A stretch of 47,329 nt of DNA from Luminiphilus sp. (lineage in GTDB: Bacteria > Pseudomonadota > Gammaproteobacteria > Pseudomonadales > Halieaceae): the NCBI GenBank assembly GCA_029253705.1, contig JAQWYY010000001.1, positions 1-47,329 of the forward strand, given 5' to 3'. Under the pieces are notes generated by a model. That model did not search any database, was not told where the DNA came from, and saw only the letters and a program-made list of their open reading frames with translations. Position numbers and translations under genes: made by a program. Each line of letters opens with the position of its first letter. The stretch's first letter is position 1. Shown here piece after piece: positions 19,317 through 29,839 of this stretch.

Positions 19317-21803
19317 ATGAGTAAGTTGCGCGTCTTCGCGGTAGTAACGCTGAGTGTTGTCTCGGTTCTTGGCGGGGTGCTGGCCGCCGGTTGTACCAGC
19401 CCATCAGAACCCTCCGTCACCTCTGATCCTGAACAAGCGGCCAAAGCACTCCTAGCGACACTTTCTTTAGAACAGAAAGTCGGCCAGATGATTCAAGGTG
19501 AGATCTCACAGGTCACTCCAGATGATTTGCGCAAATACGGCTTAGGCAGTGTTCTCAACGGTGGGGGTTCTTTTCCTGGTGGCGAAAAGCGCGCATCTAT
19601 TGATGACTGGCTAGCACTCGCAGACGCCTATTACCTCAGCTCAATTGATACCACTCAGGGCAATGCGGGTATTCCTGTTATTTGGGGCACTGATGCAGTG
19701 CATGGGCATAACAATGTCGTGGGTGCCACTATATTTCCGCACAACATTGGCTTGGGTGCTGCAGGTGATCCTACTTTGGTGGCAGCCATTAGTGGCGCTA
19801 CAGCTCGAGAAGTGAAGGCTACCGGTATCGACTGGATTTTCGCGCCTACTGTGGCGGTTGCTCGAGATTATCGTTGGGGGCGAACCTACGAATCTTATAG
19901 TTCCGACGCTGCTGTGGTGGCTTCTTATGCGGGTGGCATGGTTGAGGCAATGCAAGCGGAGGGTATCGTAGCAACAACGAAACACTTTGTTGGTGACGGT
20001 GCAACGGTCTCTGGTGTTGACCGAGGCGATACACGGTTAGCGCTAGAGGAGTTAATCGAAGTGCACGGCGCTGGGTACAAGCCAGCTATTGCTGCTGGCG
20101 TACAAACGGTAATGGCATCGTTTAACAGCTGGAACGGAGAGAAGGTGCACGGCAACAAAGCGTTGCTAACAGACGTATTGCGAGGTGACCTCGGATTTGA
20201 TGGCTTCGTGGTGAGCGACTGGAATGGCATTGGCGAAGTTGAAGGCTGTACCGATGATGACTGTCCGCAAGCCATCAATGCTGGCATTGATATGGTTATG
20301 GTGCCGCAGGATTGGCGGTCGGCACTGGATAATTTGGTTGCTCAAGTACGAGCCGGCGTTGTGTCGGAAGCTCGGATTGATGAGGCAGTGCTGCGCATCT
20401 TGAAAATTAAGTTTGCGTCCGGCCTCATGGAGCGAGGTCTGCCATCGAAAATAGGACGGCCATTACAGTCGCAGGTGGGCAGTCAAGACCACCGCGCCTT
20501 AGCGAGAGAAGCTGTGCGTCGTTCGTTGGTCTTGCTGAAGAACGAAAAGGGTTTATTACCTCTTGATCCGGCGGGTCAATACCTGGTTGTGGGTGAGGGC
20601 GCTGACAATATTGGCATGCAGTCTGGCGGGTGGACGATTAGCTGGCAGGGAACCGGGAATTCTAATGAAGATTTTCCTAACGGTACTTCGTTACTCGATG
20701 GCTTTGTTGAACAAGTTTCCAAGGCTGGGGGTAAGGTCTATCACAATGAGCCTATTCCTGATGGAGTAGAGATTGATGGCGTGATTGCAGTGTTTGGCGA
20801 AACGCCTTACGCGGAAATGCAGGGGGATATTTCCTCTTTGGCATGGCAACAGCCAGATTTCTCAGATCTTGCGCTGTTAAAGCAATACCAAGCCCAAGGC
20901 CTCTCGATAGTCTCGGTTTTTCTGTCTGGCAGGCCATTGTGGGTAAACCGTGAAATCAATGCTTCGTCAGCTTTCGTTGCTGCTTGGCTGCCGGGCAGTG
21001 AGGGGGCTGGTGTTGCGGAGGTCCTATTCCGAAACCCTGACGGTTCGGTACAAAATGAATTTGTCGGGCGCTTGCCGATGTCATGGCCTAGTGCCGATAT
21101 TCACGCAAACGACAGAAGCCTTGCGGTTGTAGATACGGCATTCTCTCGAGGTTATGGGCTTACCACCGAGGCTGTGGAAACGGTCGCTGCACTACCCGAA
21201 GCGCCCCGTGGCGAAGCATTGTCCCTTGATCGTCCTGTGTTTGCCGGTGGCGCGCGCGGACCTTGGCGCCTCTACCTAGGCAATGAGCTCGATTGGGCGG
21301 TTGCTAGTGGGCCCCGTGGGGGCGCGACTCGGGATGAACAGCTGGCAGTTTCAGTTATTGATCACCGTGTGCAGGAGGATGCCAGGCGGCTGGAGTGGAG
21401 CGGTAATGGAGGTCGATCCAGTCAGGTTTATTTCCGTACCGACAACCCCATCAATGTCTCTGATTTGAGCACTTCGGGTGGGGCGATGGTGTTTGAGATT
21501 CGTCTGGGCCAGCAACCTATTGAGCCGGTGAAACTCCGCATGGATTGTTTGTGGCCATGCAGTGGTGAGCTGGATGTTACGCAGCAGTTTGAGGACCTTG
21601 AGCTTGCGGCGTGGCACCGATTGGCGATACCGCTTGCCTGCTTTGAAGCGGCCGGTACTGATATGAGCGCTGTGGATGTGCCGTTTCTGATGAGTACTTC
21701 AGGGGCATTTAGCGTTGATCTTGCTGAGGTGACTCTGGTTGAAAAAATTTCCGAAGCGAGCTTGTTGAGCTGCCCCATAAAAGAAGTAGCTAGCCTAAAC
21801 TAG
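19317..21803 (+). CDS. Glycoside hydrolase family 3 exo-beta-glucosidase, predicted lipoprotein
   Basis: Lipobox LAAGC; KQKVGQMIQGE-like start, GTDAVHGHNNVVGATIFPHNIGLG, FVVSDWNG (nucleophile Asp), ExoP-like C-terminal domain. Confidence 0.93.
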   Translation: MSKLRVFAVVTLSVVSVLGGVLAAGCTSPSEPSVTSDPEQAAKALLATLSLEQKVGQMIQGEISQVTPDDLRKYGLGSVLNGGGSFPGGEKRASIDDWLALADAYYLSSIDTTQGNAGIPVIWGTDAVHGHNNVVGATIFPHNIGLGAAGDPTLVAAISGATAREVKATGIDWIFAPTVAVARDYRWGRTYESYSSDAAVVASYAGGMVEAMQAEGIVATTKHFVGDGATVSGVDRGDTRLALEELIEVHGAGYKPAIAAGVQTVMASFNSWNGEKVHGNKALLTDVLRGDLGFDGFVVSDWNGIGEVEGCTDDDCPQAINAGIDMVMVPQDWRSALDNLVAQVRAGVVSEARIDEAVLRILKIKFASGLMERGLPSKIGRPLQSQVGSQDHRALAREAVRRSLVLLKNEKGLLPLDPAGQYLVVGEGADNIGMQSGGWTISWQGTGNSNEDFPNGTSLLDGFVEQVSKAGGKVYHNEPIPDGVEIDGVIAVFGETPYAEMQGDISSLAWQQPDFSDLALLKQYQAQGLSIVSVFLSGRPLWVNREINASSAFVAAWLPGSEGAGVAEVLFRNPDGSVQNEFVGRLPMSWPSADIHANDRSLAVVDTAFSRGYGLTTEAVETVAALPEAPRGEALSLDRPVFAGGARGPWRLYLGNELDWAVASGPRGGATRDEQLAVSVIDHRVQEDARRLEWSGNGGRSSQVYFRTDNPINVSDLSTSGGAMVFEIRLGQQPIEPVKLRMDCLWPCSGELDVTQQFEDLELAAWHRLAIPLACFEAAGTDMSAVDVPFLMSTSGAFSVDLAEVTLVEKISEASLLSCPIKEVASLN

Positions 21804-21818
21804 AGCGGGTATTAACCT

Positions 21819-23378
21819 ATGCTGTCATCACTAGATATTACTATTGTTGTCATTTACGCCATCGCTTTGTTTGGCTTGGCCCAGTGGGTATCTCGGGAAA
21901 AACCCGGGCACCAGAAAGACGCGTCAGATTACTTTCTCGCGGGCAAGTCGTTGCCTTGGTGGGCGATAGGGGCGTCACTGATCGCGGCTAATATTTCGGC
22001 AGAGCAGATTATTGGTATGTCAGGCTCGGGCTATGCTATTGGCCTTGCGATCGCTTCGTATGAATGGATGGCAGCCATCACGCTTATTCTCGTGGGTAAG
22101 TTTTTACTTCCGGTCTTTTTGAAAACCGGCATTTACACAATGCCGCAATTTTTGGAGCAACGTTACGACCATCGTGTTAGAACCGTGATGGCCAGTTTTT
22201 GGCTGGGTGTCTATGTCTTTGTGAACCTGACCTCTATTTTGTGGTTGGGAGCCCTGGCAATTAATACTGTGGCAGGGGTCGATTTGACCCTGGGTTTGGT
22301 GCTGCTGGGACTTTTTGCGGTGTCGTATTCCTTGTATGGCGGCCTTAAAGCGGTAGCGCTGACCGATATCGTTCAAGTGGTGTTATTGGTGGCAGGTGGC
22401 CTCATGATCGCGGCGATTCTTTTGGAGAAGGTGTCAGAAGGCTCCGGTGTAGTTCAGGGGTTCGTAATGCTTATGGACACCGTGCCAGATCGCTTTGACA
22501 TGATCCTTGCTAAGGATCACCCGCATTACATGAGTTTGCCGGGAATCTCTGTTTTGATTGGCGGTATGTGGGTTATGAATGTCTCCTACTGGGGTTTCAA
22601 TCAATACATCATTCAACGAGCCCTAGCCGCTAAAAGTGTGAGCGAGGCCCAAAAAGGAATCGCTTTCGCCGCTTTTTTGAAGCTGCTGATGCCTCTCATT
22701 GTTGTTTTGCCCGGAATTGCCATGTTCGCACTGAACGCTGACTTGGCCACCCCCGATCAGGCTTACCCCTCGGCCATGGCTTTGTTGCCTACGGGTATAA
22801 AGGGGCTGGTCTTCGCCGCTTTGCTGGCGGCTATTGTGTCGTCACTGGCGTCAATGTGTAACAGTATTTCAACGATTTTCACCGTTGATCTATTGCCTTC
22901 GATGGTCTCCGAGACTTGGTTGGAACGGAACCGAGTTTTCAGTGGTCGTGTTACTGCATTGGTGGCTATGGCCATTGCTATGGCAGCTGCACAGCCATTG
23001 CTCGGTAATTTTGATCAGGCTTTTCAGTACATTCAAGAGTTCACAGGGTTCTTTACGCCGGGCATTGTCGCGATCTTTTTGTTGGGTATGTTTTGGAGCA
23101 AAACCACAGCGACTGGCGCTTTGCTTGCCGCTGTCGGTTCGGCAGTTTTGTCTTTGGCGATGAAGCTTCTTTTACCTACGCTGCCATTTATCGATCGAGT
23201 AGGCATTGTTTTCTTATTATGCGTTGGTATCGCTGTGGTTTGGTCCTTGGCAAGACCTCAGCCGCAACCTGGTTACATTCAACCCTCCGGAGTGAGCTTT
23301 TCAACTACCAATGGCTTTAATGCAGCGGCCGTTGTAGTGACGTGCATATTGGCATTTTTCTATACAACTTGGTGGTAA
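21819..23378 (+). CDS. Sodium/solute (SSS/SGLT) symporter, probably sugar
   Basis: DYFLAGKSLPWWAIGASLIAANISAEQIIGMSGSGY, TDIVQVVLLVAGG, NQYIIQRALAAKS, LASMCNSISTIFTVDLL. Confidence 0.93.
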   Translation: MLSSLDITIVVIYAIALFGLAQWVSREKPGHQKDASDYFLAGKSLPWWAIGASLIAANISAEQIIGMSGSGYAIGLAIASYEWMAAITLILVGKFLLPVFLKTGIYTMPQFLEQRYDHRVRTVMASFWLGVYVFVNLTSILWLGALAINTVAGVDLTLGLVLLGLFAVSYSLYGGLKAVALTDIVQVVLLVAGGLMIAAILLEKVSEGSGVVQGFVMLMDTVPDRFDMILAKDHPHYMSLPGISVLIGGMWVMNVSYWGFNQYIIQRALAAKSVSEAQKGIAFAAFLKLLMPLIVVLPGIAMFALNADLATPDQAYPSAMALLPTGIKGLVFAALLAAIVSSLASMCNSISTIFTVDLLPSMVSETWLERNRVFSGRVTALVAMAIAMAAAQPLLGNFDQAFQYIQEFTGFFTPGIVAIFLLGMFWSKTTATGALLAAVGSAVLSLAMKLLLPTLPFIDRVGIVFLLCVGIAVVWSLARPQPQPGYIQPSGVSFSTTNGFNAAAVVVTCILAFFYTTWW

Positions 23379-23382
23379 AATT

Positions 23383-24186
23383 TTGAGACGAGGGCCTACA
23401 CACTTTACTTGCCTTATTTTGGCGATAGCGCTGAGCCAAAACGTTTTGGCTGGGCCTGAGCAGTGTGCACCGACTTTGGTCGAGAATTTCGACAGTGAGG
23501 TGGACTCTTCCATCTGGCGTATTGTCGAGGGTAATGGTTGCGATATCGGCCTATGCGGCTGGGGTAACAACGAAGTCCAGCACTACGCTCAACAAGCTGT
23601 TCGGGTTGCTAATGGCGCGCTAGCCATCACGGTGACCGAAGAAAACGGCCATATTACGTCTGGCAAGTTGGTAAGCGAAGGTCTCTTCAGCCAGCAGTAT
23701 GGTCGATTTGAAGCGCGTATCAACTTACCCAGCGGGCGCGGTCTGTGGCCTGCATTTTGGATGATGCCGCAAAGTGACAGTGCATGGCCTCTGGCCGGCG
23801 AGATAGATATTATGGAATGGACCGGTAACGAGCCTAATCGCCTTATCGGCGCAGCCCATTTTGGACCTTTGCCGCCCAATAATGTGCACTACAGTGAAAC
23901 TTTATTGGTGCCCACGCCGTGGAATGAAGGCTGGCACCAGTTCGCGGTAGTGTGGTCACCTGAACTTATCCAGTGGGAGATTGACGGGCGCATTCACAGC
24001 ACTATGTCGCCGCCCGATGTTATGCCGCACCCGTGGGTATTTAACCAAGTTCCGTTCTATCTTATTCTTAACGTGGCTGTTGGTGGGACCCTCGGCGGTG
24101 AGGTTCATGTGCAAGACTTACCCGCCACGATGCTGGTCGATTGGGTCAAGGTTTACCCATCTGATTGCAGCCAAGAAGATCTCTGA
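23383..24186 (+). CDS. Glycoside hydrolase family 16 endo-beta-1,3-glucanase (laminarinase-like)
   Basis: GWGNNEVQHYAQQ, GRFEARINLPSGRGLWPAFWMMP, catalytic GEIDIMEWTGNEP. Confidence 0.93.
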   Translation: MRRGPTHFTCLILAIALSQNVLAGPEQCAPTLVENFDSEVDSSIWRIVEGNGCDIGLCGWGNNEVQHYAQQAVRVANGALAITVTEENGHITSGKLVSEGLFSQQYGRFEARINLPSGRGLWPAFWMMPQSDSAWPLAGEIDIMEWTGNEPNRLIGAAHFGPLPPNNVHYSETLLVPTPWNEGWHQFAVVWSPELIQWEIDGRIHSTMSPPDVMPHPWVFNQVPFYLILNVAVGGTLGGEVHVQDLPATMLVDWVKVYPSDCSQEDL

Positions 24187-24592
24187 AGCCTATTACTGCT
24201 GGAGCTTAGTGCGCTACCGGCGTAAGGCGCTGTCAGTGCTAAGTTAGGCGCTTAATGTACGCTCAGCAGGTGGTAGTTTGCAGCGCAGTTGTACTGGAAC
24301 GTTTAGACGTAGAGACGTGTCCAGAGGTTGGAATCTCGACGAAGATCACCTGATCCCCTCAGTTCTTTATACTTCCCCCTTGGGAAGCTTCAGGCGCCAC
24401 AACTACCCCCTGATATGAACAAATGCCGAATTAGCGGGAATGTTGCCAATGCATTCCCAACCAAGCCAACGAAAGTACTAGTTCGCATTATCGCGTTATC
24501 CTCTTATAGGGGAAGGTGAGGATGGGCTAGAATAGGTCGCTCGGAGTTGACGCACGCACAACGCTTCCGCGGTATATTGTGTGTTCAGTAAA

Positions 24593-24622
24593 GCGGCGTT
24601 GTTTTATAAAAGTAAACGCCGC
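24593..24622 (+). promoter_or_regulatory. 5'-leader hairpin upstream of glyA (GCGGCGTT ... AACGCCGC)
   Basis: Perfect 8-bp stem, 14-nt A/T-rich loop, followed about 14 nt later by a T7 run. Confidence 0.4.
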
Positions 24623-24664
24623 CACAGGCGCGCATCATTTTTTTGACAAATCAGGATAGAAACC

Positions 24665-25963
24665 ATGAATCAAGCGGCATCCCAGCCTTCGAACTTTCTG
24701 GATGGCGACGTGCAATCCATCGCGGCTTTTGATCCAGACCTTTGGGAGGCTATGCGTTCAGAGACGCGGCGCCAAGAGGAGCACATCGAGCTGATCGCCT
24801 CGGAGAACTACGCCAGTCCTCGTGTGCTTGAGGCGCAGGGTTCGGCTTTAACCAACAAATACGCAGAGGGCTATCCAGGGAAACGCTATTACGGTGGCTG
24901 TGAGTTTGTCGATGTGGCAGAAGAATTGGCGATTGACCGAGCCAAGAAGCTCTTTGGCGCGGCGTATGCGAACGTCCAGCCTCATTCAGGCTCCAGTGCT
25001 AACATTGCGGTTTACCACGCATTGCTCGAGCCCGGTGATACGGTGATGGGGATGAGCTTAGCTGACGGCGGACACCTGACCCATGGTGCATCGGTTAATT
25101 TTTCGGGAAAAATTTATAAGGCTGTACAGTACGGCATTGACCACGACACGGGCCTGATAAATTACGACGCCCTGATGGAATTGGCCAAAACCCACAAACC
25201 TAAGCTCATTATTGGCGGTTTCTCGGCCTACAGCCGAATCATGGATTGGGCAAAATTCCGAGAGATAGCGGATGCAGTGGGTGCCTATCTGCTGGTAGAC
25301 ATGGCCCATGTGGCGGGTTTAGTGGCTGCGGGGGTTTACCCCTCACCTATGCCCTATGCCGATGTTGTGACCTCGACGACACACAAAACCCTGCGAGGCC
25401 CCCGCAGCGGCATTATTTTGGCCAAAGATGACGAGGCGCTCCACAAAAAGCTTAACAGTGCGGTATTCCCCGGTGCTCAAGGTGGCCCACTGATGCATGT
25501 TATTGCTGCCAAAGCGGTGGCTTTTAAAGAGGCAATGGAGCCCGACTTTGCTGATTATCAACGCCAGGTTGTCAAAAATGCCCAGGCGATGGCAGCAACA
25601 TTTATGGAGCGCGGGCACAAAATTGTCTCTGGCGGCACTGACAATCACCTTATGCTACTAGACCTTATTGGTAAGTCGTATACCGGCAAGGATGCTGATG
25701 CAGCCTTGGGAGAGGCTTACATCACGGTTAATAAAAATGCGGTTCCCAATGATCCTCGCTCGCCTTTTGTTACCTCCGGCTTGCGTTTGGGGACACCGGC
25801 AATAACTACCCGTGGTTTCTCTGAAGCCGATACAACTCAGCTGACCCACTGGATATGTGACGTGCTGGCTGCGCTAGAGACTGACACGGGCGATACAGTA
25901 ATCCCCGAAGTTCGTGGCAAGGTGCTGGAAATTTGCGGTCGCTTGCCCGTTTACACCCGTTAG
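24665..25963 (+). CDS. glyA: Serine hydroxymethyltransferase
   Basis: [44 protein letters not shown]..., [16 protein letters not shown]-Lys motif. Confidence 0.97.
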   Translation: MNQAASQPSNFLDGDVQSIAAFDPDLWEAMRSETRRQEEHIELIASENYASPRVLEAQGSALTNKYAEGYPGKRYYGGCEFVDVAEELAIDRAKKLFGAAYANVQPHSGSSANIAVYHALLEPGDTVMGMSLADGGHLTHGASVNFSGKIYKAVQYGIDHDTGLINYDALMELAKTHKPKLIIGGFSAYSRIMDWAKFREIADAVGAYLLVDMAHVAGLVAAGVYPSPMPYADVVTSTTHKTLRGPRSGIILAKDDEALHKKLNSAVFPGAQGGPLMHVIAAKAVAFKEAMEPDFADYQRQVVKNAQAMAATFMERGHKIVSGGTDNHLMLLDLIGKSYTGKDADAALGEAYITVNKNAVPNDPRSPFVTSGLRLGTPAITTRGFSEADTTQLTHWICDVLAALETDTGDTVIPEVRGKVLEICGRLPVYTR

Positions 25964-25972
25964 AGGTCTGCT

Positions 25973-26440
25973 ATGCAGTGCCCTTTTTGCACCATTGACG
26001 AAACTAAGGTAATTGACTCTCGTTTAGTTGCTGACGGTGGTCAGGTGCGGCGGCGGCGTGAGTGTCTTGGATGCAAAGAGCGCTTTACAACTTATGAGCT
26101 CGCCGAGTTGGTAATGCCACGAATCATCAAACAAAACGGGAGTCGTGAGCCTTTTAATGAAGAAAAGCTACGTGGTGGTTTTCTGAGGGCACTGGAAAAG
26201 CGGCCGGTTTCAGTTGAAGAAATTGAAAAGTGGATAACGCAGATTAAGCATAAGTTGCGCGCCACAGGCGAGAGAGAGCTGCCGTCAGATGAGGTGGGCA
26301 GCCATGTAATGGAGGCCCTCAAAGCCATGGACCAGGTAGCTTATGTGCGCTTTGCCTCGGTTTATCGCAGCTTTCAAGATCTTTCAGAGTTCAGGGACGC
26401 CATCGAGAGCTTGGAGGCGGAACCCCCCGCAGAAACGTGA
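25973..26440 (+). CDS. nrdR: Transcriptional repressor NrdR
   Basis: MQCPFC...[32 protein letters not shown]. Confidence 0.97.
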   Translation: MQCPFCTIDETKVIDSRLVADGGQVRRRRECLGCKERFTTYELAELVMPRIIKQNGSREPFNEEKLRGGFLRALEKRPVSVEEIEKWITQIKHKLRATGERELPSDEVGSHVMEALKAMDQVAYVRFASVYRSFQDLSEFRDAIESLEAEPPAET

Positions 26441-27555
26441 GCAACGCTTCTGTACCGTCAGAAGACGCCCTTTTTATGGAGCAGGCTCTCGTTGAGGCCC
26501 GCAAGGGTCGATTTTGGGCCTCACCTAACCCGCATGTGGGCTGTGTGGTCGTAAAGGACAATGCGATTATCGGAAAGGGTTTTACTCAGCCTGCAGGCGG
26601 TGCCCACGCCGAGGTTATGGCACTTAGTGCTTGTGCATCACCCGAGGATGCAACGGTGTATGTCACCCTTGAGCCCTGTGCACACCACGGGCGCACGGGC
26701 CCCTGTGTTGATGCGTTGATTAACGCAGGTGTTGGGCGAGTTGTCGGTGCGTTGGAAGATCCTAATCCCAGCGTCTCAGGACAGGGCTATAACCGGCTAA
26801 GGTCCGCGGGTATTGACGTGACTCAAGGTGTCTGTTCTGAGGCTGCTGCCCGTGAGTTGAAGGGGTTTTTATTGCGCATGGAGCGCGGATGGGGGCGTGT
26901 ACGTCTCAAGCTCGGTTGCTCTTTAGACGGCCGTACGGCGATGGCTTCGGGTGAGAGTCAGTGGATTACGGGTGCCTTAGCTCGCCAGGATGTGCAGCGC
27001 CAGCGCGCTGCCAGTTCGGTCATTATTACGGGTATTGGCACCGTGCTGGCGGACGATTGCTCTTTGACAGTTAGATCTGATGAGTTGGGTTTGGAGGGTG
27101 TCGAATTGGCGCGGGCATTGCATCGGCCGCCAACACGTGTGGTTCTCGACAGTTATGGTCGCACGCCAAATAGCGCTCGCGTCTTGTCAGCTGAAGCTCC
27201 AACCTTAGTCATAACAGCACCTGATCAGCAGCCTTTAACCGAGGGCCTGCACCGGACGGTAAGGCTTACTCGAGACGGTTTAGATTTGCGGGATATACTT
27301 AAAGTACTTGGGTCGGAAGGCGCCAATGAAATTTTGTTAGAAAGCGGCCCTTCATTGGCGGCGGCTTTTTTAAAAGAGGGCCTGGTCGATGAGTTACTCA
27401 TTTATCAAGCGCCGTTGCTTTTGGGCAGCTCCGCTCGCCCGCTTGCAGACCTCGCTTTTTCTGAGTTGAAAGATGGCATCCAATTGGCTTACCGAGAGGT
27501 GAGTCGTTTGGGCTCGGATCTGCGTATCATCGCTGCTGTAGTAGAGGAAAACTAA
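26437..27555 (+). CDS. ribD: Bifunctional diaminohydroxyphosphoribosylaminopyrimidine deaminase / 5-amino-6-(5-phosphoribosylamino)uracil reductase RibD
   Basis: HAEVMAL and [10 protein letters not shown] zinc motifs; C-terminal reductase domain. Confidence 0.95.
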   Translation: MSNASVPSEDALFMEQALVEARKGRFWASPNPHVGCVVVKDNAIIGKGFTQPAGGAHAEVMALSACASPEDATVYVTLEPCAHHGRTGPCVDALINAGVGRVVGALEDPNPSVSGQGYNRLRSAGIDVTQGVCSEAAARELKGFLLRMERGWGRVRLKLGCSLDGRTAMASGESQWITGALARQDVQRQRAASSVIITGIGTVLADDCSLTVRSDELGLEGVELARALHRPPTRVVLDSYGRTPNSARVLSAEAPTLVITAPDQQPLTEGLHRTVRLTRDGLDLRDILKVLGSEGANEILLESGPSLAAAFLKEGLVDELLIYQAPLLLGSSARPLADLAFSELKDGIQLAYREVSRLGSDLRIIAAVVEEN

Positions 27556-27559
27556 AGAC

Positions 27560-28216
27560 GTGTTTACAGGAATTATTCAGGCCGTTGGAGAAATTGCAGC
27601 GATGGAGACCCAAGGAGGCGATCTCCGGTTGCGGGTGCTCACGCGAAAACTCGATCTCAGTGATGTCCAGTTGGGTGACAGCATTGCCACTAGTGGAGTT
27701 TGTCTTACCGTTACGGGGTTGCCCGGTGACGGTTACTGGGCAGACGTTTCCATTGAGTCGTTAAATCTGACGACACTGGGCGATCGCAAGCCAGGGGATC
27801 ATGTCAATTTAGAGAAATCGCTAACGCCCACATCACGCTTAGGTGGCCACATTGTCAGTGGCCACGTTGACGGTGTGGGTACCGTGGTGTCGGTAGCACG
27901 TGAGGGCAGATCTTGGCGTTACGTTATTTCTGCGCCCCAAGAACTCGCACGCTATATCGCCCACAAGGGCAGCATTACGGTGGACGGTACCAGTTTAACC
28001 GTGAACTCGGTCGACGGGTCGGAGTTTGATCTCAATATCATTCCCCAAACCTTCGAGGAGACCGTGTTTGGAGAGTACCAAGAGGGCTCGCGTATCAACC
28101 TTGAGGTTGATGTGATCGCACGTTATTTAGAACGACTACTGCAGGGAGATAATGCCTCCCAGCGTTCAGGCCTCTCAATGGACGCGTTGCGTGCCTCAGG
28201 ATTTATTCATGACTAA
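27560..28216 (+). CDS. ribE: Riboflavin synthase alpha subunit
   Basis: MFTGIIQAVGEI, duplicated barrel, GHIVSGHVDGVG, DGTSLTVNSV. Confidence 0.95.
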   Translation: MFTGIIQAVGEIAAMETQGGDLRLRVLTRKLDLSDVQLGDSIATSGVCLTVTGLPGDGYWADVSIESLNLTTLGDRKPGDHVNLEKSLTPTSRLGGHIVSGHVDGVGTVVSVAREGRSWRYVISAPQELARYIAHKGSITVDGTSLTVNSVDGSEFDLNIIPQTFEETVFGEYQEGSRINLEVDVIARYLERLLQGDNASQRSGLSMDALRASGFIHD

Positions 28217-29324
28217 GACCCTAAACTATCGCAATCCTGCAGGTCTAATTAGTGATTTACGCCATGGTAATATGGTGTTGCTGTTACTAGAGGACAGCAG
28301 CGGTGGTGTCACTGGTATCGTGACGATCGCAGCAGAACTTTGTGAGGCAAGCCACATCACTTTTATGGCACGTCAGGCTCGAGGGTTAATTTGTTTAGGG
28401 CTCACCCGGGAGCGTTGCGAATACCTCCATTTGCCACTAATGGTAGAGGGGCAGGGTGATACTGCGCCGTTTACTCTTTCCATAGAGGCAACAGAAGGTA
28501 TTGAAACGGGAATTTCAGCCAAAGACCGGGCGCGCACCGTTCGTGTGGCTGTAGCACCGCAAACTTCTGCGGCCGATCTGGTGCAGCCCGGGCACATTTT
28601 TCCTGTGGCGGCAGAAGACGGTGGGTTGCTCACGCGAGCTGACAGAGCAGAAGCCACTACAGACCTAGCTAGGTTGGCTGGCTTGTTTCCTGCAGCAGTG
28701 TTTACCGAGGTGCTGGACGAGACGGGCAACATAGCAAGGGGTGATGCGCTAGAGCGGTTTGCCGCGCTTCATGAATTACCCATAGGCAGAGTCTCTGAGC
28801 TTATTGATCATAGGCTCACAACAGAGCGCACAATAGAGCGTATTCGGCAAGGCTTGGTTGAAACCACTCACGGTGAGTTTGAGTTGACAGTGTACCGTGA
28901 GCTTCATCAGGGCTCTCTTCATCTGGCGTTGAGCAGAGGAACTTTGCAAAGCGATGAGACGACGGTCGTACGGGTACATGTGACCTCTGCCCTCCGAGAT
29001 TTAGTGGGAACGACTCTTCAGGGGCAAACCACGTGGCGCTTTGATACGAGTTTGGCCGAGATCGCCGCATCTGAACGAGGTGTTCTCGTGCTGATATCTA
29101 GGCCCGAGACTGCCGAGGCATTATTGGCTAGTGTTGACCGCCTCTTGGGCTTGCCGGTGACGGAGCAGACTGCAACACAGGCTGGCTATGCGTCAATTGG
29201 TTTAGGAGCTCAGATTCTTAATGATTTGGGGGTGGGAAAGATTGAACTGTTGGGTGCGCCACTGAAGTACAATGCCCTCGCTGGGTTTGGACTGGAAGTG
29301 GTAAATTTTGTCGCGCCCGAGTAA
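28209..29324 (+). CDS. RibBA-like protein; both DHBP synthase and GTP cyclohydrolase II domains appear degenerate
   Basis: Overall RibBA architecture (ARQARGLICLGLTRERCEYLHLPLMVE, TGISAKDRARTVR, RPGHVFPL-like QPGHIFPV, GVGAQILRDLG-like GLGAQILNDLG), but catalytic motifs missing (see findings). ATG 28209 overlaps the ribE stop. Confidence 0.8.
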   Translation: MTKTLNYRNPAGLISDLRHGNMVLLLLEDSSGGVTGIVTIAAELCEASHITFMARQARGLICLGLTRERCEYLHLPLMVEGQGDTAPFTLSIEATEGIETGISAKDRARTVRVAVAPQTSAADLVQPGHIFPVAAEDGGLLTRADRAEATTDLARLAGLFPAAVFTEVLDETGNIARGDALERFAALHELPIGRVSELIDHRLTTERTIERIRQGLVETTHGEFELTVYRELHQGSLHLALSRGTLQSDETTVVRVHVTSALRDLVGTTLQGQTTWRFDTSLAEIAASERGVLVLISRPETAEALLASVDRLLGLPVTEQTATQAGYASIGLGAQILNDLGVGKIELLGAPLKYNALAGFGLEVVNFVAPE

Positions 29325-29351
29325 TACGCACGAAATTTTTAGGAGAAGCAA

Positions 29352-29834
29352 ATGAGTAGCCAGGGAATACGAACAACCGAAGGCACATTGGGACCTAACC
29401 AAGGGCGATATGTATTAGTGGTGGCTCGCTGGAATAGTTTTGTTGTCGAGCACCTTCTTGAAGGCGCTCTGGACACTTTACGGCGCCATGGCATTAGCGA
29501 TGATCAGATGCACATTGTGCGAGTGCCAGGTGCATTCGAAATCCCTATAGCTTGCCAAAAATTAGCTCAGCGCGATGACTGTGATGCCATTATTGCACTC
29601 GGTGCGGTTATCCGTGGTGGTACACCTCACTTTGAATATGTTGCTGGTGAGTGTACCAAGGGTCTGGCTCAGGTACAGATGGAAACAGGCAAACCTATAG
29701 CGTTTGGCGTGCTTACAGTCGACTCGATCGAGCAGGCAGTTGAGCGTTCTGGTACCAAAGCGGGTAACAAAGGTGCTGAAGCGGCCATGAGTGCCTTGGA
29801 AATGGTGAGTTTGAGTATCGCCCTGGGAGTTTAA
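29352..29834 (+). CDS. ribH: 6,7-dimethyl-8-ribityllumazine synthase
   Basis: [57 protein letters not shown]. Confidence 0.96.
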   Translation: MSSQGIRTTEGTLGPNQGRYVLVVARWNSFVVEHLLEGALDTLRRHGISDDQMHIVRVPGAFEIPIACQKLAQRDDCDAIIALGAVIRGGTPHFEYVAGECTKGLAQVQMETGKPIAFGVLTVDSIEQAVERSGTKAGNKGAEAAMSALEMVSLSIALGV

Positions 29835-29839
29835 GGGTA

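Noticed and set aside
24328-24519. 63-aa ORF in the glyA upstream region
   Set aside because: No RBS, no recognisable domain, basic composition; more likely leader/intergenic DNA.
27500-28260. FMN riboswitch in the rib operon
   Set aside because: Genes are overlapping or a few bases apart, leaving no space for an RFN element; no conserved RFN core seen.
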